From Leisingera sp. ANG59 (GTDB lineage: Bacteria > Pseudomonadota > Alphaproteobacteria > Rhodobacterales > Rhodobacteraceae): a stretch of DNA of 60,570 nucleotides. The notes beneath the pieces were generated by a model that made no database searches, was not told where the DNA came from, and saw nothing but the letters and a program-made list of their open reading frames with translations. The stretch's first letter is position 1. The number at the start of each line of letters is the position of its first letter. Location of the stretch: contig NZ_WLCM01000015.1 of the NCBI RefSeq assembly GCF_013317235.1, positions 1 to 60,570 of the forward strand, in the 5' to 3' direction. This document shows, piece by piece, positions 1 to 9,262 of the stretch. The position numbers and the translations under genes were made by a program.

Positions 1-3000
1 GCATAGCCTGACAATTCAGACGGTAACCATTTGTAAACTTCGAGTAAACAAACAGTTCATAACCATTTTCATTAGCTTCTAACTTTACCAGCGCCTCGCG
101 CGGGCTGCCTGCTGCCGCAATCAAAGGACGCAGGAAGTAGAGGTCGCGGATCTCGAACGGGTCTTCGGCTCCAATGGAAGCCAGTGCCTCGGCAGCCATT
201 TCGATATAGCCGGTCCCGGGCACCAGGGCGGTGCCATCCTTGGTGCGGTGCTCGTCCAGCAGCCAGTCGGCGGTGCTGAAACGGGGGGTGAAGATGCGGT
301 TGCCTGCGGCATCAAAGGCCTGCTGCTGCAGCAGCGGCTGCGGGCAGGGTTCCGGTTCGCTGGCGCCTGCGTTTCCATTGCGGCCCGCCATCGCGTCGGC
401 GGCCATGCCGGTGTCGGCCCAGACGCCCCAGTCCACGGCAATGACCCGGGTCTGCCCGCCCGCGCGGTGCTTGGCCCAGGCGTTGAGGTATTCGTTGGCG
501 GCGATGTAATCCACCTGGCCGGCGGGACGGGTCACGGTGGAGGAGGAGGAAAGCAGCACCAACAGTTCCAGGCTGCCGTCCGGGAACACGCTGTCCAGCG
601 CCCGCAGCCCGCTGACCTTTGGCGCCAGCACCCGGGCGATCTGGTCCTCGTCCTTGGCCAGCAGCGGGCCGTCGTCGATGACGCCGGCCCCGTGGATCAC
701 CCCGGTGATGGGGCCAAAGGCTGCCTCGGCCTGGTCCCGCGCCTTGCGCAAGTCGCCGCTGTTGCAGACATCGGCGGCCAGCGGCAGCACCGCGCCCTTG
801 CCATCCGCCTCCAGCGTCATCACCGCGCGGATGCGCTGGGCGGTGCGGTTGGCCGGGCTGTGGCTGGCGAGATACCGCTCCCAGGCGCCGCGCGGCGGCA
901 GGCCCTCGCGGGAGATCAGCGAGATCCTGGCCCCGTAGTCCCGCATCAGATGGCCGGCAATGGCCAGGCCGATGCCGCCATAGCCGCCGGTGATCAGGTA
1001 GTGGCCGCCCTGTTTGAAGGGCGGTGTTTCCGGTGCGGGCAGGGGCTGCGGGCGCCAGCTGAGTTCGAACCGCTTGTCCCTGCGCCAGGCGGCGGAGGTA
1101 TTGGCGGGATCCGCCATCAGCTCTTCCAGCAGGCGGTGGGTGATGTCAGTGTCCGCCGGTTTGCGGGCAAACAGGCCCTGCGGCGCCTGAGGCAGTTCGA
1201 TATCCACGGCGGTGCAGGTCAGCCCCGGCAGCTCGCGCGGGATCACGCCCAAGGGGCCTGCGATCATCGCCTTCTCCGGATAGGGCAGGGCCTCATCCCG
1301 CACCTGTGCGGCGCCGGTGGTGAAGACGGTCAGATGCACCGGGCCGGGAAAGTCGGCGTTGCCCAGCTCCTGCGCCAGGGCGGTCAGGGCGTGGAAGCCC
1401 ATCTCCAGATTGCGGTCAAGGAAGGAGGATCCGGGGCGGAAGCGTTCGCCCTCCGTCACCAGCCAGAAATGCGCGATCCGGTCCGGCAGCAGCCCAGCTT
1501 CGGTCAGGTCCGCCAGCAGCGCGCCATAGGCGGCACGCCCCTGTTCCGGCGGCAGAACGTAGGAGTTCGGCGTGAGCTGCGCATAGGTGTCTCCGGCACG
1601 CACCCTTGCGACGGAATGGCCCGCGGCCTCCAGCCGGTCTGCGGCGCGGGCGGCATGGCCGCATTCGTCCTCGAAAAACAGCCAGCTGTGCGGCTCCTGA
1701 CCCAGTTCCTGGGCCACATCCAGAGTGCAATCGGCCAGACGCGGGCGCCAGGCGGGACGGTAGCCCCAATCGGTCATGTCGTCGTAGCGGGCAGGAGCGG
1801 GTTCTTCCTTGGCCGCGGCCGTTCCCGGTTCGATGAAATAGCGGCTGCGCTGGAAGGCGTAGCCGGGCAGGGGCAGGCGGTTGCGGCGCGCCTCGCCCCA
1901 GATCTGCTCCCAGTCTGCCTCCACCCCGCAGGCCCAAAGGCGGCCGATGACACCGAAGAAATAGCTGTCGTCCATCACCTCCTGATTCGGATGGCGCAGC
2001 GAGCTGAGCACCTGGCCCGGCTGCACCTCGGGCGACATCTGGGCCAAAGCGCTCAGCGCCTTGCCGGGGCCGACCTCCAGGAACACCCGGCCCGGCGTCT
2101 TGGCCAGGGTTTCGATGCAATCGGCATAGCGCACGGTGTTGCGCAGCTGGCCGGTCCAATACTCGGCGCTGGTGGCCTGCTCCGCCGTCAGCGGCGCGCC
2201 GGTGCGGTTGGAGATCACCGGCAGCTTGGGCGCTTTCAGCTTCAGGGAGCGGAGGAAATCGCCATACTCCTGCAAGATGCCGTCCAGCATCCGGGAGTGG
2301 GCGGCAATGTCGATCTGGATGCGCTGGTGCTCAACCTCGCGGGCAGTCAGCTCTGCGGCCAGACGGTCCAGCGCGTCCTGCGGACCGGAGACGGCGGTGA
2401 GGGCGGGGGCGTTGACGCTGGCGATATCCAGGTCATCGCCGATCAGGGCCTCGACCTCCTTGAGCGGCAGGGCGATGGAAAGCATCCCGCCCGCAGGGAC
2501 GGTATCAAACAGCCGCCCGCGCAGCAGCACCAGGTCGATGCAGTCCTCGAAGGGCATCACGCCAGCCAGGCAAGCGGCGGTGTTTTCACCCATCGAATGG
2601 CCAACCAGCGCGGCGGGTTTCACGCCCCAGCTGATCCACAGCTGCGCCAGCGCGTATTCCACGATCATGATCAGCGGCAGCTGCACCGAGGGCTGCTGCA
2701 GGCGCGCATTGGCGGCGTCCTTTTCGCCGTCCCCGGGCAGCCAGATGGCGCGGATGTCGTAGTCGAGGCTTTGCTGCAGGTGGTCCAGCCCGCGGTCCAT
2801 CCACTCGGCAAAGACCGGCTCGGTCTCATAAAGGTCGCGGGCCATGCCGGCATATTGCGCGCCGCCGCCGGGGAACATGAAAACCACCTCGGGATTGTTG
2901 CCGAGGCGGTCGTGGGTGAAGACCTTGCGCGGATCGTTTTCTTCTATCAGGTCAGCAGCTTCGGCAACGGTCTCCGCCACCAGCACCCGCCGCTTGGCAA

Positions 3001-4513
3001 AACCGCGGCGGCCTTCTTTGAGGGTGAAGGCCACGTCGGCCAGGTCCGCCCCGGGGTTGGCTTTCAGGTACTCTGCAAGGGCCAGGGTGTTGGCGTCCAG
3101 CGCCGCCTTGGACTGGCCGGAGATGCAGAGGATCTGGAACGGGAAGTCGCTTTCCTCAGACGGTGCCCGCTCCGGTGCTTCCTCCAGGATCACATGCGCA
3201 TTGGTGCCGCCGACGCCGAGCGAGTTGATACCGGCACGGCGCCGCCCCTTGTGCGATGCCCATGGGGTGAGGGCGGCATTCACCTTGAACGGCGAGGTCT
3301 CGAAATCAATCGCCGGGTTCGGCGCCTCAAACCCCAGCGAGGGCGGGATTTCCTTGTGGTGCAGCGCCAGCGCGGTCTTGGTCAGGCTGGCAACCCCCGC
3401 GGCGGTGTCCAGATGGCCGATGTTGGTCTTGACCGAGCCGATGCGGCAATAACCGGTGTCCTGCGTGGTGGCCCGGTAGGCGTCGGTCAGCGCCGACACT
3501 TCGATCGGGTCGCCCAGGTAGGTGCCGGTGCCGTGGCATTCGACATAGCCGATGGTGTCCGCCGGGGTGCCTGCGGCCTCCAGCGCGGCTTGCACCGCCG
3601 CCGACTGGCCGCCCACCGAAGGAGCGAGATAGCCCGCCTTGTCCGCGCCGTCGTTGTTGATGGCCGAGCCCTTGATCACCGCCCAGACGTGGTCGCCATC
3701 GGCAACCGCATCGTCCAGCCGCCTAAGCGCCACCGCACCAGCGCCGGAGCCGAAGACTGTGCCCTGCGCCCTATGGTCGAAGGCGTGGCAGTGGCCGTCG
3801 GGCGACAGGATCTCGTTTTCCTTGTAGAGGTAGCCGCGCCCCTGCGGCAGCTCGATGGTGACGCCGCCCGCCAGCGCCATGTCGCACTCGCCCTCGCGCA
3901 GGGCTTTACAGGCGTAATGCACCGCCACCAGCGAGGTGGAGCAGGCGGTCTGCACGTTGACCGACGGCCCATGCAGGTCGAACACATGGCTGACGCGGGT
4001 CGACAGGAAGTCCTTGTCGTTGCCGGTGTGGCGCAGCAGGAACATGCCCACGTCATCGACCAGAGCGGGGTTCGAGCAGATGTTGAAATAGAAATAGCTG
4101 CCCATGCCGCAGCCCGCGTAAACGCCGATGGGGCCGTTGATGCTTTCCGGCGGGTGGCCCGCGTTCTCCATCGCGCCCCAGGCCACTTCCAGGAACTTGC
4201 GGTGCTGCGGGTCGAGGATGGCGGCTTCCTTGGGGCTGAAGCCGAAGAATTCCGCGTCGAATTCGTCAAACCCCTGCAGCCGGGCCGATGCGGGCACATA
4301 GTTCGGGTCCGCCAGCACGGATGCCCGCTCGCCGTTGGCCAGCAGGGTGTCCCGGTCCAGCACCTCAATCGATTCAATGCCGTCGCGCAGGTTCCGCCAG
4401 AACGCCTCGGCAGAGCCCGCGCCCGGCACTGTCACCGACAGCCCGACAATGGCAATGTCACCGGGCTTTGTCTTGTTTGCAGCGCCCCCGGCTGCGGGTT
4501 TCCCATCCTGCAT
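1..4513 (-). CDS. Type I polyketide synthase, KS-AT-KR-DH, 3' end outside window
   Basis: Multidomain megasynthase that extends acyl chains from malonyl-type units. Only the first 1504 residues are in the window. The ketosynthase spans about residues 18-445, with the active-site Cys191 in TACSTS and His327 and His367 in ECHGTG and NIGHLD. The acyltransferase spans about 545-860, with Ser640 in GHSMGE. A ketoreductase follows, with GGYGGIG near 1175, a Ser cluster near 1321 and Tyr1336 in YIAAN. A dehydratase-like segment then begins, with His1422 and the PGTGY motif. No acyl carrier protein is seen between AT and KR, and the KR-before-DH order differs from canonical modules. The ATG at 4513 has only a weak ribosome site. 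The last 30 or so codons become AT-rich. The gene lies 261 bp downstream of a polysaccharide-polymerase-like gene in the same direction, so a glycolipid or modified surface polymer is a reasonable product class. The actual product cannot be read from this part. Confidence 0.93.
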   Translation of the reverse strand, partial: MQDGKPAAGGAANKTKPGDIAIVGLSVTVPGAGSAEAFWRNLRDGIESIEVLDRDTLLANGERASVLADPNYVPASARLQGFDEFDAEFFGFSPKEAAILDPQHRKFLEVAWGAMENAGHPPESINGPIGVYAGCGMGSYFYFNICSNPALVDDVGMFLLRHTGNDKDFLSTRVSHVFDLHGPSVNVQTACSTSLVAVHYACKALREGECDMALAGGVTIELPQGRGYLYKENEILSPDGHCHAFDHRAQGTVFGSGAGAVALRRLDDAVADGDHVWAVIKGSAINNDGADKAGYLAPSVGGQSAAVQAALEAAGTPADTIGYVECHGTGTYLGDPIEVSALTDAYRATTQDTGYCRIGSVKTNIGHLDTAAGVASLTKTALALHHKEIPPSLGFEAPNPAIDFETSPFKVNAALTPWASHKGRRRAGINSLGVGGTNAHVILEEAPERAPSEESDFPFQILCISGQSKAALDANTLALAEYLKANPGADLADVAFTLKEGRRGFAKRRVLVAETVAEAADLIEENDPRKVFTHDRLGNNPEVVFMFPGGGAQYAGMARDLYETEPVFAEWMDRGLDHLQQSLDYDIRAIWLPGDGEKDAANARLQQPSVQLPLIMIVEYALAQLWISWGVKPAALVGHSMGENTAACLAGVMPFEDCIDLVLLRGRLFDTVPAGGMLSIALPLKEVEALIGDDLDIASVNAPALTAVSGPQDALDRLAAELTAREVEHQRIQIDIAAHSRMLDGILQEYGDFLRSLKLKAPKLPVISNRTGAPLTAEQATSAEYWTGQLRNTVRYADCIETLAKTPGRVFLEVGPGKALSALAQMSPEVQPGQVLSSLRHPNQEVMDDSYFFGVIGRLWACGVEADWEQIWGEARRNRLPLPGYAFQRSRYFIEPGTAAAKEEPAPARYDDMTDWGYRPAWRPRLADCTLDVAQELGQEPHSWLFFEDECGHAARAADRLEAAGHSVARVRAGDTYAQLTPNSYVLPPEQGRAAYGALLADLTEAGLLPDRIAHFWLVTEGERFRPGSSFLDRNLEMGFHALTALAQELGNADFPGPVHLTVFTTGAAQVRDEALPYPEKAMIAGPLGVIPRELPGLTCTAVDIELPQAPQGLFARKPADTDITHRLLEELMADPANTSAAWRRDKRFELSWRPQPLPAPETPPFKQGGHYLITGGYGGIGLAIAGHLMRDYGARISLISREGLPPRGAWERYLASHSPANRTAQRIRAVMTLEADGKGAVLPLAADVCNSGDLRKARDQAEAAFGPITGVIHGAGVIDDGPLLAKDEDQIARVLAPKVSGLRALDSVFPDGSLELLVLLSSSSTVTRPAGQVDYIAANEYLNAWAKHRAGGQTRVIAVDWGVWADTGMAADAMAGRNGNAGASEPEPCPQPLLQQQAFDAAGNRIFTPRFSTADWLLDEHRTKDGTALVPGTGYIEMAAEALASIGAEDPFEIRDLYFLRPLIAAAGSPREALVKLEANENGYELFVYSKFTNGYRLNCQAM

Positions 4514-4774
4514 CGTCACTACCTGACCCCACTGGCCCTTCGCAAACAGCCCGGCACGCCGCAGCCAATCCGCATTGCGGAAATGGCAGGGCCCGCCGGA
4601 CGGGTTAATTTTCGGGTGCCGGGGTTCTCCCCGGCTGCTGGCCCGGCTTGGCGGCTTGGATCCCCATCTGTTCCGCGGGGCCGGGTGAACTCAAATTTAC
4701 TTTCGTCAATCCATGCGGCTGTCCTGTGGACGCATTGTGTCAATTTCGGCCGGAAAAGCGGAAACATTGCGGCA

Positions 4775-6238
4775 TCACAGGATGCTGCGCCGTTCAGGCC
4801 CGGCGGTGTCAGGCATCAGCGCCTGCGCCCCGCCGAATAGCGCGGGTTTCCGCTGGAACAAGCCCGGGTAGAGCAGCCTCTCGGCATAGCCCAGAACCGA
4901 TCCAGCGCACATCCAGGTGATTGGAATGAGTGTGGCATTCAGCAGCATGTCCACCATGGTGGCGGCCAGCATCAGGGCAATCGGGGCAGCATAGGGCGAC
5001 ACGCTGCCCCGCGGGGCCCGGCGGGCCGCCAGGGCCAGCAGTACCAGCGGCGCCGCCAGCAGCCCCATCTCGGCGATATAGCCGAGCCAGCCGAAAGTGC
5101 CGAATACGATGATCCAGCGGCCATCCGGGATCGACAGGATCTGACCGGTTTCCTCGTGCCGGACCAGGTTGCGGCCCCAGCCGCCCCAGCCGAACCAGGG
5201 TTTCTCGGCGGCGCGCGCCAGGAGCTGCGCCTCGTTCTCGAAGCGGTAGTTCAGCGAATGCGCCCGCTCGGCGCTGATGGTGCCGGCCTGGGCCACCAGT
5301 TCCTCGGTTGGGACCAGCCCGGTGTTGCGCAGCATCGGATAGACCACGGCAACCGAAGCCAGCAGCAGGGCCGCACGCAGCTGCCAGCGCAGCGGCGCCA
5401 ACGCAACAACCGGCACAAAGGCCAGCGCATAGGCGAGCGAGGCGAGGCTTTTGCACAAAACCAGCACCGCAAACAGGTAACCGGCGGCCAGCGCCAGGCG
5501 GATGCGGTCCCCGCCAGCTGCGGTGCGGGCCAGCGCGGCGGCCGCCAGCAGCGCTGACAGCATAAAGAACGCCAGCCACAAGGCATGCGGCAGGAACACG
5601 ATGGGGCGGAAGCCGCCCTGGCGGATCATCTGGCTGAAATCATGCTGGAAAAAGCCGTAGATCCAGACATTGATCTGCGGGCTGAAGCGGATCTCGATCA
5701 GCGACGGGACGGTATAGGCCAGCGCGCCGATCATCAGCGCCAGCAGCAGTTCGCGCTGGGCCTCGGGGGTGGACAGGTAACGGCGCGCCAGCAGGAAGGG
5801 GATCAGCACGATCATCTGGTTGATGATCACCGAGCCCAGGTCGCGCCAGCGCAGCCCCGGCAGCTGATCGGTCAGAAAGATGATCGGGTCGGAATTGGCG
5901 ATCTGGCGGAACAGGATCGGCTCGCCATTGGTCAGAACGGTGGGGATGACCCCGAATACGAACAGCAGGACCAGCATCCGCAGCGCCGGGTGCCGCGGCA
6001 GCAGCGGCACCGGTTTGCGCAGCAGGAAAACACACAGCACAAAGGCCATCACCGAGGGAATCGCGAACTTGTCCATGTCCGGCACCAGCGGCAGGTCGAA
6101 CTCGGCCAGAGGCGGCAGCAGCAGGTAGCCCGCAATGAAGCACCACAGGATTGCCCGCTCCAGCGGCAGGCGCCGGAACAGGATCAGGCTGGCCAGCGGC
6201 CAGGCCAGCAGCATCAGATAGGCCAACGCGTTGGGCAA
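4775..6238 (-). CDS. O-antigen ligase/polymerase-like integral membrane protein
   Basis: Protein of 487 residues with about ten to twelve hydrophobic helices along its whole length. A large loop near residues 320-380 carries the sequence ENEAQLLARAAEKPWFGWG, typical of the Wzy_C/WaaL (O-antigen ligase and polymerase) superfamily. In that family the periplasmic loop transfers undecaprenyl-linked glycans. The start is a TTG at 6238 preceded by GGGAG. It is transcribed toward the polyketide synthase and is divergent from the WecG-like glycosyltransferase, so the roughly 190 bp between the two coding starts probably holds both promoters. Family assignment rests on topology and the loop; whether it polymerises or ligates cannot be told. 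Confidence 0.8.
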   Translation of the reverse strand: MPNALAYLMLLAWPLASLILFRRLPLERAILWCFIAGYLLLPPLAEFDLPLVPDMDKFAIPSVMAFVLCVFLLRKPVPLLPRHPALRMLVLLFVFGVIPTVLTNGEPILFRQIANSDPIIFLTDQLPGLRWRDLGSVIINQMIVLIPFLLARRYLSTPEAQRELLLALMIGALAYTVPSLIEIRFSPQINVWIYGFFQHDFSQMIRQGGFRPIVFLPHALWLAFFMLSALLAAAALARTAAGGDRIRLALAAGYLFAVLVLCKSLASLAYALAFVPVVALAPLRWQLRAALLLASVAVVYPMLRNTGLVPTEELVAQAGTISAERAHSLNYRFENEAQLLARAAEKPWFGWGGWGRNLVRHEETGQILSIPDGRWIIVFGTFGWLGYIAEMGLLAAPLVLLALAARRAPRGSVSPYAAPIALMLAATMVDMLLNATLIPITWMCAGSVLGYAERLLYPGLFQRKPALFGGAQALMPDTAGPERRSIL

Positions 6239-6430
6239 AGCCCCGTGCTCCCTCAGTTCCCCGGTATTTGCGTCAAAGTTTACCTGTTGCGCGCGGCGCT
6301 GTCGCGCGGATTTGCAACAACGGGTTAACAGTGTGCAGCGATGCCACGCTGGCCGCGGGGATCAGCTTCCTGCGCTGGCCTGACACGGGCGCGGGATGTA
6401 TCAGGGAGCCGTCAAGGACCGGGGGATGGA

Positions 6431-7183
6431 GTGCATTTCGAATTCAACGGCCGCCGGGTGGCGGTGAACATGCCCCGCCGGGCGCTTCTGGAGGCGGAGA
6501 TCCGCGCCCGGCTCAAGGCGCGCCAGGGCTTTGCGCTGGCCACGGTCAACCTCGATCACCTGGTCAAACTGGGGCAGTCGCCGGCATTCCTGGCCGCCTA
6601 CCAGGCGCAGGATCTGGTGGTGGCGGACGGGCGCCCTATCGTCTGGCTGTCGCGTCTCGCCCGCCGCCCGGTAGAGCTGATGCCCGGTTCCGACATGGTG
6701 CTGCCGCTGTGCCGCTTGGCGGCTGAGGCCAAGGTGCCGGTGGTGCTGGCGGGCAGCACGGAAGAGGTGCTGCAGGATGCCAAAGATGCGCTGACAGAAG
6801 CCGTGCCAGGGCTGGAGGTCGCATGGGCCCATGCTCCTGCGGGCCGCTTTGACCCCGATGGTGAAGAGGCGGACCGGATCCTGCACCGGCTGGATGCCAC
6901 AGGCCCCTGCCTGTGCTTCCTGGCGCTGGGCGCCCCCAAGCAGGAGCGGCTTGCCCAGCGCGGCCGCAAGCTGGCGCCGGCCGCGGGCTTTGCCTCGGTC
7001 GGCGCCGGGCTGGATTTTCTCGGTGGCCATCAGAAACGCGCTCCGGCCTGGGTCCGCGCCATTGCGATGGAATGGCTGTGGCGGGCGCTGTCCAGCCCCG
7101 CCCGGCTGCTGCCGCGCTATATGAAATGCCTGGCCATCCTGCCCGGGCTTGCTTTCGCAGCCTGGCGCATCCGGGGCCGCTGA
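6431..7183 (+). CDS. WecG/TagA/CpsF family glycosyltransferase
   Basis: Glycosyltransferase (GT26) of 250 residues, of the family that adds N-acetylmannosamine(uronate) or a related sugar to a lipid-linked acceptor during surface-polymer synthesis. Family motifs are visible in order: TVNLDH near residue 37, VADGRPIVW, PGSDM, and LGAPKQE near 165 followed by VGAGLDFLGG. I chose the GTG at 6431 because GGGGGATGGA lies just upstream and homologous domains begin about there. An in-frame ATG at 6341 would add 30 residues of unconvincing sequence. The gene is divergent from the polymerase-like gene and convergent with two other glycosyltransferases. The sugar specificity is not readable. Confidence 0.85.
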   Translation: MHFEFNGRRVAVNMPRRALLEAEIRARLKARQGFALATVNLDHLVKLGQSPAFLAAYQAQDLVVADGRPIVWLSRLARRPVELMPGSDMVLPLCRLAAEAKVPVVLAGSTEEVLQDAKDALTEAVPGLEVAWAHAPAGRFDPDGEEADRILHRLDATGPCLCFLALGAPKQERLAQRGRKLAPAAGFASVGAGLDFLGGHQKRAPAWVRAIAMEWLWRALSSPARLLPRYMKCLAILPGLAFAAWRIRGR

Positions 7184-7190
7184 TGTCGGG

Positions 7191-8141
7191 CTACTTGTAC
7201 TCCAGTATGCCGCGCGCAGAGCCGCGCCAGCGGTGCCAGTAAAACTCCAGCGCGCCCGCGGCCTCGGCGAACTTTCCGAGCACTGAAAACAGAGCACGTT
7301 CGAAGCCCATGCGGCGGGACAGGCGCAGCACCTGCGCCGGATAGATCAGCGCCGCCAGCAGCAGAACCGGGTTTATCAGCCCGGCCATGAGGATGACGGC
7401 AGGCAAAGCCGCGCCCCACAGCAGCGCGCGGCGGGTCTCCGCAACCCAGTGGCGCTCCGGCCTGGCGCCGTGCAATGCGGCGCCTTCGGCAAAGGCGTGG
7501 CCTGCGCGGCGGCTGCGGTTCCACCATTGGCTGAGTCGCAGCATCTGCGCATCATGCAGGGTCATCTCAGCCTCCAGCCGCCAGACCTGCCAGCCGGCGC
7601 GGCGCAGCCGCAGGCACAATTCCGGCTCCTCCCCGGCGATCAGCTCCTCGCGGTAGCCGCCCGCGGTATAGACCGCCGCGACCCGCATCAGGGCGTCGCC
7701 GCCGCAGGCTTTGGTCTCGCCCGCCGGGGTATCCCATTCCGCATCGCACAGCCGGTTGTAGACGGAGGCCTCAGGAAACCGCTCCCGCCGCCGCCCGCAG
7801 GCCACCGCTGCCTTGGGGCTGGCTTGCAGGAAGCCGGCGGCGGTGGCAATCCAGTCCCGGTCCACCTCGCAGTCGCCATCCACGAATTGCACAAACTCGA
7901 TCCCGGTCTGCAGCGCTGCCAGCCCGGCGTTGCGGGCGCGGGCGGCGGTGAACGGCCGGCTGAGCTCCAGGTCCACCACCTGTGCTCCCAGATGCCGCGC
8001 CGCCGCCGCCGAGCCGTCCGTCGAGCCGCTGTCGACATAGACCAGCTGCTGCACCTGGCCTTGCAAGGATCGCAGGCAGCGGATCAGTCGCTCCCCTTCG
8101 TTGCGGCCAATGACCACGGCGGCGATGGCGGCGGCGCTCAT
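7191..8141 (-). CDS. Family 2 glycosyltransferase with C-terminal membrane segments
   Basis: Protein of 316 residues with a GT-A fold. IAAVVIGRNEGERL starts the nucleotide-binding half, DSGSTDGS follows, VDGDCEVD supplies the metal-binding DxD-like site, and the acceptor-side residues are in GEEPELCLRLRRAGW. A hydrophobic stretch near residues 235-270 probably anchors it to the membrane. The ATG at 8141 overlaps the stop of the upstream gene by 4 bp (ATGA), so the two are translationally coupled. The longer frame that starts at 8246 would overlap the upstream gene by more than 100 bp and is not favoured. It probably adds a hexose or hexosamine to a lipid-linked glycan; donor and acceptor are unknown. 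Confidence 0.85.
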   Translation of the reverse strand: MSAAAIAAVVIGRNEGERLIRCLRSLQGQVQQLVYVDSGSTDGSAAAARHLGAQVVDLELSRPFTAARARNAGLAALQTGIEFVQFVDGDCEVDRDWIATAAGFLQASPKAAVACGRRRERFPEASVYNRLCDAEWDTPAGETKACGGDALMRVAAVYTAGGYREELIAGEEPELCLRLRRAGWQVWRLEAEMTLHDAQMLRLSQWWNRSRRAGHAFAEGAALHGARPERHWVAETRRALLWGAALPAVILMAGLINPVLLLAALIYPAQVLRLSRRMGFERALFSVLGKFAEAAGALEFYWHRWRGSARGILEYK

Positions 8142-9175
8142 GCGGCCTCTCCGGCAAGAAAGGCGCGGTACGCTGGCGAGCTGCGCAGGAAACCCTGGCG
8201 CTGCAGCTCCGCGATCCCGGCGTCCTCGGCCGCGTCCGCCGACCACAGGCTCAGCTCCGGCTGCGCCTGCATCGCATTGCTGCGCTGGCGGTCCTCGCCG
8301 TGCTGGGAGACTGTTTCGGCTTGGATCTGCAGATCCCGCGCCAGACAGTCGCCGGCAAATTTGTAGTGGCGGATAAGCCCTTCGAAATCCGCAACCCGCA
8401 CCCCGGCTGAGGCATGCGGATGCACCGCCGCCTGCACGCCCGGCCCGTTGAACACCAGCGGGTGCTTGCTGAGGCAGCAGGTCTCGCCAAAGACCTTGCC
8501 CCGCACCCCGCCGAACAGCATCTGCGCGCCGCCGGGCGGCAGCGAGTTCTGGCGCAGGTAATAGGCAAAACCGGTGTCCTCAGACGTATAAGGGACCGCC
8601 CGCACTGCGCTGACATCTGAGAAACGGAAACGCTGCACAGACTCTGCGTATGAAAGCCCGGCTGCCCCAGCCAGCGGGCCCTTGGGAAACATCTCCAGCA
8701 TCTCGGCTTGCAGTGCGGTGTATCCCTGCCGCGCCAGGTAGCGGGTCAGGCCTGCCAGCCCGGCGCTGCTGCTTCCTTCGAAATCGAACAGCTCATCCAT
8801 GTCGGCAAACAGGCACCATCGGTCCCGGCCATAGCGGTCCGCTGCAAAGGTGCGAAAGGTGTTTTCAAACTCCAGCCAGGGCAGGGGGGACTGCAGCAGC
8901 GCGGTGTCCGGCTCCTGCCGGATCCGTTCGATTGTGCCGTCGGCAGAGCCGTTGTCGAAGAACACGAAAGCAGAGACGCCAAGCCGCCGGTAGTGCTCGA
9001 AAAACACATCCAGGTAATAGGCGCCGTCGCGCACCAGGGCGATCAGCACCACCTGACCGGGCGCCGCAAAGCGGCGGGCAGGCCCGTGCAGATGGCCAAG
9101 TGAGGCGCGGAACCTGGCGCGGTGCGCGATACGGCTGGCGCGGCTTGCCAGCTTCTGGGTGAATGTTCTGCCCAC
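8138..9175 (-). CDS. Glycosyltransferase family 2-like protein (DxD, PF13704 type)
   Basis: Protein of 345 residues. VVLIALVRDGAYYLDVFFEHY and FFDNGSADGT, followed by LFADMDELFDFE, match the Glyco_tranf_2_4 family (related to GT92), in which the DxD pair binds metal and nucleotide sugar. The first 40 residues are basic and not part of the fold. The start is GTG at 9175. It is the promoter-proximal member of a two-gene unit with the following glycosyltransferase (4-bp overlap). An 87-bp gap separates it from tamB, which runs in the same direction, so read-through from tamA-tamB is possible. Substrate unknown. Confidence 0.8.
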   Translation of the reverse strand: MGRTFTQKLASRASRIAHRARFRASLGHLHGPARRFAAPGQVVLIALVRDGAYYLDVFFEHYRRLGVSAFVFFDNGSADGTIERIRQEPDTALLQSPLPWLEFENTFRTFAADRYGRDRWCLFADMDELFDFEGSSSAGLAGLTRYLARQGYTALQAEMLEMFPKGPLAGAAGLSYAESVQRFRFSDVSAVRAVPYTSEDTGFAYYLRQNSLPPGGAQMLFGGVRGKVFGETCCLSKHPLVFNGPGVQAAVHPHASAGVRVADFEGLIRHYKFAGDCLARDLQIQAETVSQHGEDRQRSNAMQAQPELSLWSADAAEDAGIAELQRQGFLRSSPAYRAFLAGEAA

Positions 9176-9262
9176 AGCGTCCCCGATCTGCGGTTGCCCG
9201 GAATACCGCTGGCAGCTTGCCGGCTTATTCCGTCCTCTGCAAGCCCCGCTCAGGCAGCACGG

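Noticed and set aside
248-4840. A 1530-codon open frame on the + strand
   Set aside because: It is antisense to the polyketide synthase, whose domains and active-site residues are clear on the minus strand. The frame stays open only because of the high third-position G+C.
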